Notes: generated by a model from the letters alone, not told the origin. Counted from the first letter of the stretch, positions 1 to 10,518 are shown. The stretch: 64,000 bases of DNA from Vicingaceae bacterium (GCA_018402765.1 JAGYIE010000002.1:434001-498000), one strand, 5' to 3'. Made by a program: numbers and translations.

Positions 1-101
1 GACGAATTATGGAGCCAATAATTGTTAGAGGGAAGCTTAAACAGATATTTGACTACAGAGAGAAAAGAGTTGAAGAATTATTTGGGAAATTTATAGGTTA
101 A
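1..101 (+). CDS. 3' end of an unidentified gene
   Basis: Frame 3 is open from the left edge to a TAA at 99-101 and gives a charged tail of 33 codons that ends in a basic and aromatic stretch (REKRVEELFG). It is followed within 25 bases by a good hairpin terminator, which supports a real gene end. Too little is visible to name the family. Confidence 0.5.
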   Translation, partial: RIMEPIIVRGKLKQIFDYREKRVEELFGKFIG

Positions 102-125
102 AAACGTCAACATCTTTACACATAA

Positions 126-162
126 AAAGGGCCTCGATAAATACCGAAGCCCTTTCTTTTTA
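126..162. terminator. Bidirectional intrinsic terminator
   Basis: An 11-base stem (126-136 with 145-155, one C-A mismatch) encloses an 8-base loop. A T-rich run follows on the plus strand and an A run precedes it, so it can serve both strands. It lies between the converging partial gene and the T9SS protein gene. Confidence 0.8.
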
Positions 163-175
163 TCCGTTGTATAAC

Positions 176-1873
176 TTACTTAATACTGATTTTCTGAATA
201 GTATTGTTACCATTAATAACTGTTCTTAAGAAGTAAATACCTCCATTTAAGTTTGATAAATTCACTTGCTTCATTAAATTATTAGCTGCAAAAAAGTTGT
301 TCGTGTATACTGAATTTCCAGTAATATCATAAACCTCAACCTGAATATTTCCTAAATTGTCTTCACTTTCAATCTCTAATGTAAATAAACCATTAGATGG
401 ATTTGGATATACTGCAAACTTTGCAATTGAAGTCTGATCATCTAATCCAACTGAAACCATCCTTGGAGTTCCAAAATTAGGTCTAATCATGTAATTAGTA
501 GCAAAGTTAGGACTTAATACTTCATTTGCTCTCCATGGGTTTGCTCCGAAAATTACAAAGTTAGTATTCGCATAAAAGTTTGCACTAGATGTTCCGATTG
601 TTACATTAGAATCGCCTTCTACAACACCAACAAAGAATGAATCAGCAGGTAAAATTAATGACCCTCCGATATTATCAAAAGTCAACTCTACTTGAGCAGA
701 ACCTGTTGCAGTATACGTTAACGTATCAGAAGTAGCTATAATAGTTCCTGGAAAACCATTCACAAAGTTTCTAATGTTTACTGAAAGTGGTTGGTTAGTC
801 ATTGAACCATTACCATTAACGATAAAAGTAGAAACAGATGATAATGTATCGGCTGCGTTTAATTCAAATACTGTACCTAACTCTCCGGCAGCACCCGCGC
901 CAATTCCTAAAGAACCAGTTGCGAGTCCATTATCTCTAGCTAATGTTGAATCCGTAATGAATAAAGAATCTGAAACAAAAACATTATCTGCCATATTAGC
1001 ATCCATATTGCTGTGAGACAATAGATACTCTAAGTGATATGCTCCTGTAACAGTCGGAACAAAATTAGATAATAACAATAAAGGTTGTGGAGCTGCTCCC
1101 GGAGCAATAAATGGAACTACTGAACTGTCAGTAAAAATTGTCACACCGTTTCTCATTAAGTTGAAGTTCATTTTTACATTGGTCAATGTATCAGAACCAG
1201 AATTTTGCACAACTGCTCCTACTACTACTGTATCAACTTGAGCAAGTGGCAAATTAATATACTCAGAAAGTGGTGAAGCTACTAAAATACTTGCGTCGTA
1301 TGAAGGTAACACATTCACTGTGAAATTATCAATAAATAGAATATTTCTATCATTTGAATTATTTCGAATGGCAATATGAACTGTATCTCCTGAATAAGCT
1401 CCTAAGTTCACTGTTCTGTTTGTCCAAAATGCGTTTTCAGCAGGAATTGAAAACAATACAGGATTAGCATTTAATCCTGCCAAATCAGGAGTTGTTGTTG
1501 AAATTAACACCTCATATCCATCAGGAAAACTTGCATCAGAAGCCTGAGCATCAAATTGCAGTACTGCATTTGCAGGAAGTATGATTGATGGAGAAATTAA
1601 GTAATCATCCGAAGTTCCTGCAGGAGTGTACCACGAAGTGCTTGCTACACAAGTATCTCCTATTGAAGAACTATCCGGATCCGGAAAAGAAATCCATGCG
1701 TCTGTAAAAAAGGCATAGTTTGCTTGTGGTGTATTTCCATCTTGGTCGATTAATGTCCAATTCTGTATACTAGTAGAACTGTTAAAGTTTTCTGAAAAAA
1801 CAACCTGAGCGTTAGAGCTCAAGGCAGAAATTCCAAACATTGCCGCAGCAATAGATTTGTAAAATGTTTTCAT
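176..1873 (-). CDS. Secreted T9SS-sorted protein with choice-of-anchor J-like N-terminal domain
   Basis: A 565 aa protein if started at the ATG at 1873. The ORF track begins 30 codons further upstream, but only the 1873 start puts a clean signal peptide (hydrophobic core, then SSNAQ) at the N-terminus. Residues about 25-190 read like a cleaved-adhesin or choice-of-anchor J beta-sandwich (ENFNSS...W). The centre is Ser/Thr/Asn-rich extracellular sequence. The last ~80 residues form a type A sorting domain, beginning FAVYPNPSNG and ending in basic KISIK. The likely fate is export by Sec, passage through the T9SS, and surface attachment or release. The ligand or substrate is not evident. Confidence 0.85.
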   Translation of the reverse strand: MKTFYKSIAAAMFGISALSSNAQVVFSENFNSSTSIQNWTLIDQDGNTPQANYAFFTDAWISFPDPDSSSIGDTCVASTSWYTPAGTSDDYLISPSIILPANAVLQFDAQASDASFPDGYEVLISTTTPDLAGLNANPVLFSIPAENAFWTNRTVNLGAYSGDTVHIAIRNNSNDRNILFIDNFTVNVLPSYDASILVASPLSEYINLPLAQVDTVVVGAVVQNSGSDTLTNVKMNFNLMRNGVTIFTDSSVVPFIAPGAAPQPLLLLSNFVPTVTGAYHLEYLLSHSNMDANMADNVFVSDSLFITDSTLARDNGLATGSLGIGAGAAGELGTVFELNAADTLSSVSTFIVNGNGSMTNQPLSVNIRNFVNGFPGTIIATSDTLTYTATGSAQVELTFDNIGGSLILPADSFFVGVVEGDSNVTIGTSSANFYANTNFVIFGANPWRANEVLSPNFATNYMIRPNFGTPRMVSVGLDDQTSIAKFAVYPNPSNGLFTLEIESEDNLGNIQVEVYDITGNSVYTNNFFAANNLMKQVNLSNLNGGIYFLRTVINGNNTIQKISIK

Positions 1874-2016
1874 AAAATTGTTTTGTGCTTGCTTAGAATA
1901 AAGCAAGCGGTTCATAATAAAATAGTTTGCCTTAGGGAAAAGGCAATTACCAAAGTTAACCATTTGTAAAGGTTTAAATTGTTAACGATACTTAAACGGT
2001 CATATTCTAGGATGAG

Positions 2017-3321
2017 TTATGCTTTTAAAGCTTCTTTATAGGTGTTTATCGCGCGTTCTCGAGCCATTTTGTGCTCCACCATTGGTTCAGGATAATGATC
2101 TGTTCCAAATTCCTTTACCCACTTTCTAATATACATCATATCCTTATCAAACTTCTTGATTTGTTCGATAGGATTAAATACTCTAAAATATGGGGCAGCA
2201 TCTACTCCTGTGCCTGCTGCCCATTGCCAATTTCCATTGTTTGCCGACAATTCATAATCCAATAACTTTTCAGCAAAGTAGCCTTCTCCCCATCGCCAAT
2301 CAATCAACAAATGTTTGGTTAAAAAACCAGCTGTAATCATTCGTACACGGTTATGCATAAAACCTGTTTCATTCAACTCTCGCATGCCTGCATCAACTAT
2401 AGGAAAACCGGTCTTTCCTTCGCACCACTTCTTAAACTCTTCTTTGTTATTCCGCCAAGGCACCGAATCGTATTTCTGATTAAAATTATTGTTAACTACA
2501 TGAGGATAATAATACAGAATCATCATAAAAAACTCACGCCATATCAATTCTGAATAAAATACTTCGCTCTTATCCCTTGCTCTGGCTGCAATTTCTCTAA
2601 TACTAACTGTCCCAAACCTCAAATGAATTCCTAGCCGACTAGTGCTGTCCTTTGCAGGAAAGTTTCGCTCATCGGCATACACTTCCATCGTTTGGTCACT
2701 CAATCGTTTATTTGGAATTTCTATTTGGGTAGGCTCAAAACCAATATTTTGAAGTGAAAGCATGGGTTTAATCTCCTTATTCCAATTGTCAAAGTATAAG
2801 GCGGAAGAATACGTTTCAAAATTGTCATCTTCTACTACTTTTTTCCACATTTTACTGTAAGGAGTATACACCAAATAAGGCGTTTCGTCCTTTTTTAGCA
2901 CTTCCCAAGGTTCTAGAATTACTTGATCTTTGTAAGTTTTTAATTCGATGTTTTTTTTAGCCAAAATAGCGCTTACTTCATTATCTCGTTCTTTTGCATA
3001 AGGCTCATAATCCCTATTGGTATAAACAGTATCTACCTCATAATCATTAATTAAATTTAACCAAATTTTAGAGGGTTCACCATAATAGACTGCAATTGAA
3101 GTGCCTTTCGAGGCCAACTCTTTATTCATTGCAGATAATTCCTGGTGGATAAATGAAACTCGCGCATCCGTTTTATCTTTTAGGTCCGCTAAAATATTCT
3201 CATCAAAAATAAATATGGGTTGCACAAGAAAGCCTCCTGACAATGCAGCATGTAGACCCGCATTATCTTGCAGTCTTAAATCTCGTCTAAACCAAAAAAT
3301 AGCTACTTTTTCTTTACTCAT
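2017..3321 (-). CDS. phrB: Deoxyribodipyrimidine photolyase (cryptochrome/photolyase family)
   Basis: A 434 aa protein of class I photolyase size. The N-terminal alpha/beta antenna domain opens with FWFRRDLRLQDN. The C-terminal FAD domain has the TSRLGIHLRFG phosphate/FAD loop, the WREFF helix and the ANNGNWQWAAG stretch that lines the flavin and lesion pocket. The expected role is blue-light repair of pyrimidine dimers in cytoplasmic DNA. It is the last gene of a three-gene operon, and its ATG overlaps the flavin reductase stop as ATGA, so translation is probably coupled. Family is certain. Whether it repairs CPDs or only signals is inferred from overall similarity. Confidence 0.92.
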   Translation of the reverse strand: MSKEKVAIFWFRRDLRLQDNAGLHAALSGGFLVQPIFIFDENILADLKDKTDARVSFIHQELSAMNKELASKGTSIAVYYGEPSKIWLNLINDYEVDTVYTNRDYEPYAKERDNEVSAILAKKNIELKTYKDQVILEPWEVLKKDETPYLVYTPYSKMWKKVVEDDNFETYSSALYFDNWNKEIKPMLSLQNIGFEPTQIEIPNKRLSDQTMEVYADERNFPAKDSTSRLGIHLRFGTVSIREIAARARDKSEVFYSELIWREFFMMILYYYPHVVNNNFNQKYDSVPWRNNKEEFKKWCEGKTGFPIVDAGMRELNETGFMHNRVRMITAGFLTKHLLIDWRWGEGYFAEKLLDYELSANNGNWQWAAGTGVDAAPYFRVFNPIEQIKKFDKDMMYIRKWVKEFGTDHYPEPMVEHKMARERAINTYKEALKA

Positions 3322-3956
3322 TTAATTTCTGTTAACGGCTGATTTGGTTTTGGATAAGATAATCTTTTAAGCAATTCTGGACGGTAATATGCATCTAATC
3401 CCACAACTGTGGTTGACCCATATTTAGTCAAGTCTATAAATCCATCATCGGCTATAAATTCATCATCCAATGCAATTTGAGTAACCTCCCCAATAATTAA
3501 TACCGTTCCATTCAGTTCAATTGGCATGACCTGCCGAACCTCCAGCCCGAGCTTTATCCTACTTTCCCTTACAAAAGGAGCATGAAAATTGGCTATGGTT
3601 TCAGTCTCTAGGCCTACTGCATCAAACTCAGATTCATGTAATTCATAACGTGCAGCAGTTTGATGTGCTTGGTTTACCATGCCCTCATGCACATGATTAA
3701 GCGTATAAAAACTTGTTTTGCGAATATTCTCAAGTGTGTGCCGATCAACAGAATCAGGACGTGAAATCATCCCAATTAGCGGAGGATTAGCTCCAACATG
3801 AAAAATAGAATTAAAAGGAGCTAAATTTTCTTGACCTTTTTCACTCCGAGTTCCAACAAGATTTAAGGCTTTAAAACCTATAATTGAGTTAATAAAGTTT
3901 GCGCGATATCGCTGCTCCATCGAAGCGATATCTTCACTTGTATACGTTTTTTTCAT
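3318..3956 (-). CDS. Flavin reductase family protein (FMN-binding split barrel)
   Basis: 212 aa with the flavoredoxin / flavin-reductase layout: an N-terminal strand with APFNSIFHVGANPP, then a SRPDSVDRHTLENI segment typical of FMN-binding split barrels. Members bind FMN and use NAD(P)H or act in electron transfer. It overlaps the photolyase start by 4 bases and the upstream SDR stop by one base (TAATG). The context suggests it works with the SDR and photolyase, possibly by supplying reduced flavin or repairing photo-oxidative damage, but that is inference. No signal peptide, so cytosolic. Confidence 0.85.
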   Translation of the reverse strand: MKKTYTSEDIASMEQRYRANFINSIIGFKALNLVGTRSEKGQENLAPFNSIFHVGANPPLIGMISRPDSVDRHTLENIRKTSFYTLNHVHEGMVNQAHQTAARYELHESEFDAVGLETETIANFHAPFVRESRIKLGLEVRQVMPIELNGTVLIIGEVTQIALDDEFIADDGFIDLTKYGSTTVVGLDAYYRPELLKRLSYPKPNQPLTEIK

Positions 3957-4648
3957 TACTTCAATCTACTCATCCCTCCGTCAACATGCAACACCTGACC
4001 TGTCATCCAAGAAGATTGGTCGGTTAATAAATACATCGCTGCATTTGCGATATCATCGGAAGTACCAATCTTCTTCAACGGATGCCTATCAGCGTTTGCT
4101 TTACGCTTATCATCTGAAGACAACAAACTATTTGCCAACGGAGTATCTGTTAATGAAGGCGCAACCAAATTCACTCGAATTCTAGGTGCGAGTTCAGAAG
4201 CCAATGCACGCCCAAAACCTTCCAAGGCTCCTTTTGCCATCGCTACTGAAGTATGAAATGTTAATCCCGTTTGTACAGCAACCGTGCTAAAAAGAACGAT
4301 AGAGGCGTTTTCAGCCTTTTTAAGCGCAGGTAATGCATGCTGAATAACTTTTACTGCTCCAATTGCGTTCAGTTGCAATTCAGCCATAAAATCAGCTTCC
4401 TTTAATCGGTGAAAAGGCTTTAAATTAATCGAACCAGGGCAATACGCGATACCATCTATAGATTCAGGTAAGTCTAGTTGTATATCTTCATTTACATCCA
4501 ATTGCTGAAAGGTAACATTAGATAATCCATCTAAATTTTTCTCCTCCCTAGCAGCAACTATTACCTTATTTCCTGCTGCTGATAATTGTTTTACAATAGC
4601 ATTTCCGATGCCGGAAGTACCTCCGACGATTAAGTATGTTTTGCTCAT
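3956..4648 (-). CDS. SDR family oxidoreductase lacking the canonical catalytic tyrosine
   Basis: 230 aa, the usual length of a classical short-chain dehydrogenase. The Rossmann cofactor motif GGTSGIG is at residues 8-14 and the active-site serine strand is IVLFSTVAV. Where the YxxxK motif should be, the sequence is SVAMAKGALEG: the lysine is present but the tyrosine position is valine, confirmed from the DNA. The C-terminal dimer region (LHVDGGMS) is normal. It is first in the operon with flavin reductase and photolyase. It may bind NAD(P) without standard dehydrogenase chemistry, or use another residue as acid. Confidence 0.88.
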   Translation of the reverse strand: MSKTYLIVGGTSGIGNAIVKQLSAAGNKVIVAAREEKNLDGLSNVTFQQLDVNEDIQLDLPESIDGIAYCPGSINLKPFHRLKEADFMAELQLNAIGAVKVIQHALPALKKAENASIVLFSTVAVQTGLTFHTSVAMAKGALEGFGRALASELAPRIRVNLVAPSLTDTPLANSLLSSDDKRKANADRHPLKKIGTSDDIANAAMYLLTDQSSWMTGQVLHVDGGMSRLK

Positions 4649-4939
4649 AATGATGTTTTTTTATTAACACTACATTTTTCTGTTTGTTTGATTTATTTTC
4701 AAAGTTTTACAAACAACTTTTCACTTTTACGCCAAAATCAATCATTTTAATGAAATAATGAGATCTATTTTACAACCTATTTTGGCGCTTCCTAATAGTG
4801 TAGAAAAAATAAAGTCTAGGGTTTGTAAGGGCTTCAATGCTTATGGGTTATAAAAAGATAATTTTTTAACTACTTCATTTGTTTGGTGTTAATTTTTACT
4901 ATAAATTTAAAACATCCTAATCAATTAATCCTAAGACCA

Positions 4940-7900
4940 ATGAAACATCTATTAACCTATCTATCTTTAGTTATAACCACTATTTTCTTCAGCTTTTCAC
5001 AATCTATCGTAGGACCAATAGGGGTTTGTGAAGAAGAAATTTCTAATTATTCTGCCAATATTCCTAATGGTGCTTTCTATACTTGGAATTCTACAAGTAC
5101 AACGTCAAACATTACCAATGGTAACACTTATGATGTTGTTTGGGGACAATACGCAAGTGGACAAATTACCCTAATTGTGGAAGATAGTACCAGAAGTGTT
5201 ATTTATACAGGCGCTCTTACTGTTACTATCAATCCAAAACCACGATCCATAATTCAAGCTAGTAGTATTAATGAATGTGTTCTTTATGGAGAGGATAATA
5301 CGGCAAACTGTTGGGTAGCCTGTGAGGGTGTTCCAATAACATATAGCGTACCTAGTGTAGCAGGTAATACTTATCAATGGAGTGTTTTGGGCGCTACCTC
5401 AATTCAAAACCCAACAACTAACGAAGTAACTGTTACATGGAGCTCATTGGGTATTGGTGAAATAAAATTGGTGCAAACCAATAGTTTTGGATGTTCTGAC
5501 TCTGTAAAGCAATGTATTTTAGCGATATCAAAACCAACGGCCAATTTTACTTCGGTTCCATCAATAGCGAATAATTCTGTGAAGCTGTGCAAAGGAAGTA
5601 CATTGTATTTATCGGATAACTCCGGTAATGCCATAAGGTGGGATTGGGACTTTGGGGATGGATTTAGATCATCCCAACGTAATACCGATCATACTTTTAA
5701 TATACCAGGAGTTTATAATTTAACGCTCAATGTATATAATGAGTGCGGATGCATCGATTCTAAAACCATAATCGTAGATGTAACTCCCACTGTGGGACCT
5801 GAAATAATTTGTCCATCAGTAGTATGTGAAGGAGATACGGCAATCTACCATACTACTTCTATTTGCCCTGCTTATAAATGGGAGGTAACTAATGGAACTA
5901 TTGTGGGAACAGATTCTGATATTGAAGTGAAAGTAATTTGGGAAGAACATACTGGGTTTCTTGAATTAAATACGTTCAATTGCCCAGGTACCTGTCCAGA
6001 AAAGACAGCAATTAAAATACCTGTTATTTCAGATTCATTAGAAATTAAAGGATCTCTGAATACCTGTTTCAATGAGTTTGAAACGTATTTCATAGACCAG
6101 ATTCCTGAATCAGATTACACATGGACAGTAGACCCAAGTATTGGAAGTATTTATGACCAAGATAAAAATAAAGTGATAGTCGCTATTACTGGAAATTCAG
6201 GTATTGTAGCAGTCTCTATTGATCATCCCATATTTGGATGCATGGCAACTGATTCTATCATTGTAACTTCAAGACCTAAACTTGAAATTACAACCACAGA
6301 GAATGCCTTTTGTCAAGGAGATTCTTTTGCATTTCAATCAAATTTTGCTGGTATTTGGAAAATCTATGATGCAAATACAACGGTTAATTTTACAAGCAGT
6401 GCGTCTACAACCTATGATGTAAATTCTTCAACTATACCTCCTGGTTCTTACTTTGTTGAAATAGCAGGAAATGGTTATTGTAATCCTTATGCACATTATC
6501 CGATAGAAGTATTACCAAAACCATCAAAACCTGCCTCTATTGATGGGGAGCTATTGGTGTGTCCTCAAAAAGGATATGAATATAGTGTACCCCAAATTGC
6601 TAATGCTACTGCAATATGGGAAATTCCAAATGGTAGCCCTTTTGATAATATAGGTAATAAGACAACGGTCAATTGGTTGCCCACTGGACCATATAAAATA
6701 ACTACAAAGTATGAGAATAATACAACCGGCTGTACTTCTGATACCACTGAATTAACTGTACATCCATTTATCTCTGCTCCTCCTCAAATTTTAGGGGATG
6801 CAATAGCTTGTGGAGGAGTTACCAAAACATATAAAGTAAATATTACTAGTGATGTGTATGACTGGACGTTAGTTCCAGCAAGTGCAGGAAGTATTATTTC
6901 TGATCGATACGCAGACAGTATAATTGTAATATTTAATAACAATGCTCAAAATTCAACTGCTCAAATAAAGCTGGAAGGGTATGCCTGTAATACCAATCTT
7001 CAATTGAATAAAACTGTTCAAGTATTAGCTACTCCATCAGCTGACTTTACTTACACAGGTGGCGGCTGTGCAGGTGATCCAATTCAGTTTAACTGTTCTT
7101 TAGGTACTGCGTGGAGCTGGGACTTTGGGGATGGGAACACTTCTAGTGCTCAAAACCCTACTCATACATTTAATAATGGAGGCTCATATGTAGTTTCACT
7201 TACCATTACAAATCCTGGTAATAACGGATGTTCTCCACTTATAAAAACAACCAAACAGATTACAGTAAACTCAAAGGCAAAAGCAAAAATTTCAAGTCCT
7301 GATCAATTGTTGTTTTGTATTCCTGTAATACCTGCACCTGCCACCTTCTATGCTTCTGTTCAAGGGAATAGTGCTTCCTATTCTTATACCTGGTATGATA
7401 ATGGAAATACGGTAGGTACGGGTACAACTTATACAACTTCATCTCCTGGTTCTTATTACTTCATCGCAACTCCTGCTACAGGTTGTAGTCTTCAGTCTAC
7501 TTCATTGGATTATATCGTAAAAAATTGCGGTTCGCCTTGTGATACAAATTCACATAGTGTAAATTTTGCAGTTTCAAAACCAAGTGGCTGTCAATCTGCA
7601 CAAGTGCAAACCTTTACCACAAACCTTCAATACCTTAATTATACTATTAATTGGGGAAGCTCAGGAGTTCAAGGAAACAATGGACCGTTTTCTGAATCAT
7701 TTGTTTATAGTAATGCAGGAAAATATAAAGTGAGTCTAAATTTTTTATATGTAACACCTAACAATGATACCTGTGGATTTAGTGCTAGTGATACTGTTAC
7801 CATTTACAACACAGCCAATTTTGACTATGAGTTTGTTGAATGTGCCGTTAATGGCATTAATGTAAAGTTTAATAATACCACTACTTATGTCGGAAATCAG

Positions 7901-10513
7901 CCTTCTGCATTATGGAACATAGATGGTGTAAATTATTCAACATATGATGTAACTAAAGTAATGCAAGGCGGCACTTATCAAGTTACTCTTACTACTACTT
8001 CAAATGGCTGCACCACCTCCGTAACCAAAACCATAGATATACCAACACCTGGAAAGGTAGATTTTACCCATACAGCCCCTGCTTGCCAGCAAGAACCAGT
8101 CATTTTTAATAGTACTGTGCTAAGCGGAAATATTATTAATTACCAATGGGATTTGAATTCAAAAACACTGAATAACCCCAATGTGACCGCAACTTTTGAA
8201 AATTCAAACAATTACGGACAGCAATTAGACCCATTCATTTTCCTTTATACTCAAGATGATACAGGATGTAGAGATACGGTAGCAAAACAAATTACCATTG
8301 ATGGGAATGAGTTGTATGGTAGTTCCTTCAATCCACCCACAGTAACTTCTAATTCACCGAATGGAATTTGTTATGGAGATTCAGCATTAATAAGTATAAA
8401 TCCTATAATCACAACTTCAAATACACCCATCAATTATATTTGGTCCAATTTGGCTACTAATGATACTACTTGGGGTACGAAAACTGGAGATTATGGTGTG
8501 CGGATTTCAGATGCTGCTAACTGCCGCTTGGAGTTACCACCTGTTAACCTATCGGTTCAAAATGGGGTTCGGCCGGCTATTGAGGGTAAAACGACCTATT
8601 GTGCTCTAGAGCCTGTTTCTTTAAGTTTTTACTATAATTACAATATTGATTATAAATGGTACATCGATGGTGTAGTGGTTCAGCAAAATTTTATAGACCA
8701 ATTGGACACCACATTAGCTCCCGGTACGTATGAAATAAAAGTAACTACGGAAAATTTATTAAGTGGCTTAGGCTGTAAAGATTCTACCACTTTGTCCATT
8801 ACGGTATTGCCTCCTCCAGCAGCACCAACCATTACTTCAACTGCTCAATTGCCTTATTGCGAAGGGCAGTCCATTGTATTTACAGCGTTTAGTCCCGATG
8901 CACTAAACTATAATTGGAACAGTGGTCAAAGCAGCCCGAGTATTACTGTAAATCAACCGTATAATTATAAAGTCACGATTACCGATGCTTTCGGATGTAC
9001 CAACTCTGATAGCACAGCAATACATCCACTACCAGATTTTTCACACTTTCTAACTGGTTGTTATTGTTTTCCTACTGATGATAATGCACCTGTAGTTCAC
9101 GGACCTTCTAATGCATCTACTTACCAATGGTACTTAAATGGAGGTGCTGTAGCAGCACCTGTAGGTGTAGCCGACTCGTTTAGAACAGTTCCTGGTGAAA
9201 TTCAGTTAACGGCTACAACTTCTGAAGGTTGCACAGCTAACTCAGGGATTTTAGACATTTCCGCTTTTCCATGTACCAATTGTACCGTTAGTCTAGCTAA
9301 TCTCAATATTCAATGTGCCGGTAGAGATGCCAATGGAGCACTAATGTTTAGTTTTGGAACAGATTTCACCTTTAGTGGTACACAAGGGAGTTCCTATTTT
9401 GTAACCTCTACCATAAATGGCACTCCTGCAGGAAGTATCTCCCAATTAAATTTATTAGGTACTGCAAATGGCACTAAGCCCTTAACAGGATTATTCACAA
9501 TTCCGTCAGCAAATGAAACTGATATACTATGTATAGAAGTTACAGTGGTAGATCCTGTGTATGGTATCTGTAGGTTCGAAATATGTGAAAAGTTACCAGA
9601 GGCACAGTGTGAGATAGTGGCCGATTTTTCCTATGTGATTGATCCGATAACATGTGTCGCCACATTTACCAATACGAGTATAATAGACCCTTGCACTTTT
9701 GTAAACCCAAATGATGTAAATTGGACAGTAAATTACAATAACTTAACCGCATTATATACCGGAAATTCGTTTTCAATTGGTAACTTAAGTGGCGCTGTGG
9801 AGGTGTGTATGAGCATATTGGGTGTGAATTATATGCAAACGAACGATTGTCACCCAGATGTGTGTAAAGAAATAGAATATGATTGGGAAGCTTGCAATAA
9901 AGAATGTGAGGAATGTCAAATAGAAGTGAATACGATCAATTTTAAGGCATACACCACAGGATGTGAGTTTCAAATAGACCTTGACTTGGATAATTTTGGA
10001 GGCGATTTAACCTACATCGGAGGAAACTCGGTACATGGATTAGTGACTTCTTTTTCGAGCACATCTGTACCCATTGGAAATGGAGCATACTCATTTACGT
10101 TTATTAGTAATAATCCCAGTGATACGTATATTTGTGTGAAGTTATTTTTTGAGCATGAAGGAGAAATTTGTTGCATAGAAGTATGCCTAGAAATTCCTCC
10201 ATGTGATAAGGGAAGAAAGAAGGGCACAATTGAAGTAGAACAAGCAAAATCAAGCTTGCCAAATGATTTTCTTATTGTACCCAATCCTGCATCTAATTTC
10301 TTTACCCTAAAATGGCAACCTTTTGCGAATGCAAACGTCATAAATGCAAGTATCTACGACATGCATTTTCAGTTGGTAAAAACAGTAACTTTATCCAATG
10401 AAGCTAGTGAATATCGTTTTGAATCTGAAGGGTTCAGAAGTGGTGTTTATCTAGTGGTCTTAGAAACATCTACTAACCGAATTAGTAAACCATTAATCAT
10501 CACTAAACCCTAA
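4940..10513 (+). CDS. Giant secreted PKD-domain protein with T9SS sorting domain
   Basis: 1857 aa from the ATG at 4940, chosen over the ORF-track start because it begins a signal peptide ending near FSFSQS. The chain is a string of Ig-like / PKD-like beta modules. Two clear PKD motifs (WDWDFGDG near residue 233, WSWDFGDG near 724) each end in the F-x-x-G-x-Y-x-V pattern. Several more modules have the C...W...C pattern of PKD-like domains. The C-terminal third is rich in cysteine pairs (CEECQIEV, CCIEVCLEIPPC). A sorting domain starts near residue 1778 (FLIVPNPASN). It resembles large Bacteroidota surface adhesins, perhaps gliding or attachment proteins. The next gene starts 5 bases downstream. 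Confidence 0.88.
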   Translation: MKHLLTYLSLVITTIFFSFSQSIVGPIGVCEEEISNYSANIPNGAFYTWNSTSTTSNITNGNTYDVVWGQYASGQITLIVEDSTRSVIYTGALTVTINPKPRSIIQASSINECVLYGEDNTANCWVACEGVPITYSVPSVAGNTYQWSVLGATSIQNPTTNEVTVTWSSLGIGEIKLVQTNSFGCSDSVKQCILAISKPTANFTSVPSIANNSVKLCKGSTLYLSDNSGNAIRWDWDFGDGFRSSQRNTDHTFNIPGVYNLTLNVYNECGCIDSKTIIVDVTPTVGPEIICPSVVCEGDTAIYHTTSICPAYKWEVTNGTIVGTDSDIEVKVIWEEHTGFLELNTFNCPGTCPEKTAIKIPVISDSLEIKGSLNTCFNEFETYFIDQIPESDYTWTVDPSIGSIYDQDKNKVIVAITGNSGIVAVSIDHPIFGCMATDSIIVTSRPKLEITTTENAFCQGDSFAFQSNFAGIWKIYDANTTVNFTSSASTTYDVNSSTIPPGSYFVEIAGNGYCNPYAHYPIEVLPKPSKPASIDGELLVCPQKGYEYSVPQIANATAIWEIPNGSPFDNIGNKTTVNWLPTGPYKITTKYENNTTGCTSDTTELTVHPFISAPPQILGDAIACGGVTKTYKVNITSDVYDWTLVPASAGSIISDRYADSIIVIFNNNAQNSTAQIKLEGYACNTNLQLNKTVQVLATPSADFTYTGGGCAGDPIQFNCSLGTAWSWDFGDGNTSSAQNPTHTFNNGGSYVVSLTITNPGNNGCSPLIKTTKQITVNSKAKAKISSPDQLLFCIPVIPAPATFYASVQGNSASYSYTWYDNGNTVGTGTTYTTSSPGSYYFIATPATGCSLQSTSLDYIVKNCGSPCDTNSHSVNFAVSKPSGCQSAQVQTFTTNLQYLNYTINWGSSGVQGNNGPFSESFVYSNAGKYKVSLNFLYVTPNNDTCGFSASDTVTIYNTANFDYEFVECAVNGINVKFNNTTTYVGNQPSALWNIDGVNYSTYDVTKVMQGGTYQVTLTTTSNGCTTSVTKTIDIPTPGKVDFTHTAPACQQEPVIFNSTVLSGNIINYQWDLNSKTLNNPNVTATFENSNNYGQQLDPFIFLYTQDDTGCRDTVAKQITIDGNELYGSSFNPPTVTSNSPNGICYGDSALISINPIITTSNTPINYIWSNLATNDTTWGTKTGDYGVRISDAANCRLELPPVNLSVQNGVRPAIEGKTTYCALEPVSLSFYYNYNIDYKWYIDGVVVQQNFIDQLDTTLAPGTYEIKVTTENLLSGLGCKDSTTLSITVLPPPAAPTITSTAQLPYCEGQSIVFTAFSPDALNYNWNSGQSSPSITVNQPYNYKVTITDAFGCTNSDSTAIHPLPDFSHFLTGCYCFPTDDNAPVVHGPSNASTYQWYLNGGAVAAPVGVADSFRTVPGEIQLTATTSEGCTANSGILDISAFPCTNCTVSLANLNIQCAGRDANGALMFSFGTDFTFSGTQGSSYFVTSTINGTPAGSISQLNLLGTANGTKPLTGLFTIPSANETDILCIEVTVVDPVYGICRFEICEKLPEAQCEIVADFSYVIDPITCVATFTNTSIIDPCTFVNPNDVNWTVNYNNLTALYTGNSFSIGNLSGAVEVCMSILGVNYMQTNDCHPDVCKEIEYDWEACNKECEECQIEVNTINFKAYTTGCEFQIDLDLDNFGGDLTYIGGNSVHGLVTSFSSTSVPIGNGAYSFTFISNNPSDTYICVKLFFEHEGEICCIEVCLEIPPCDKGRKKGTIEVEQAKSSLPNDFLIVPNPASNFFTLKWQPFANANVINASIYDMHFQLVKTVTLSNEASEYRFESEGFRSGVYLVVLETSTNRISKPLIITKP

Positions 10514-10518
10514 AACTC

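Noticed and set aside
4730-4787. Inverted repeat CGCCAAAAT / ATTTTGGCG in the gap before the giant PKD gene
   Set aside because: Arms are 40 bases apart with no matching promoter. A similar TTTTGGCGC occurs near 57047, but two loose matches are not enough.
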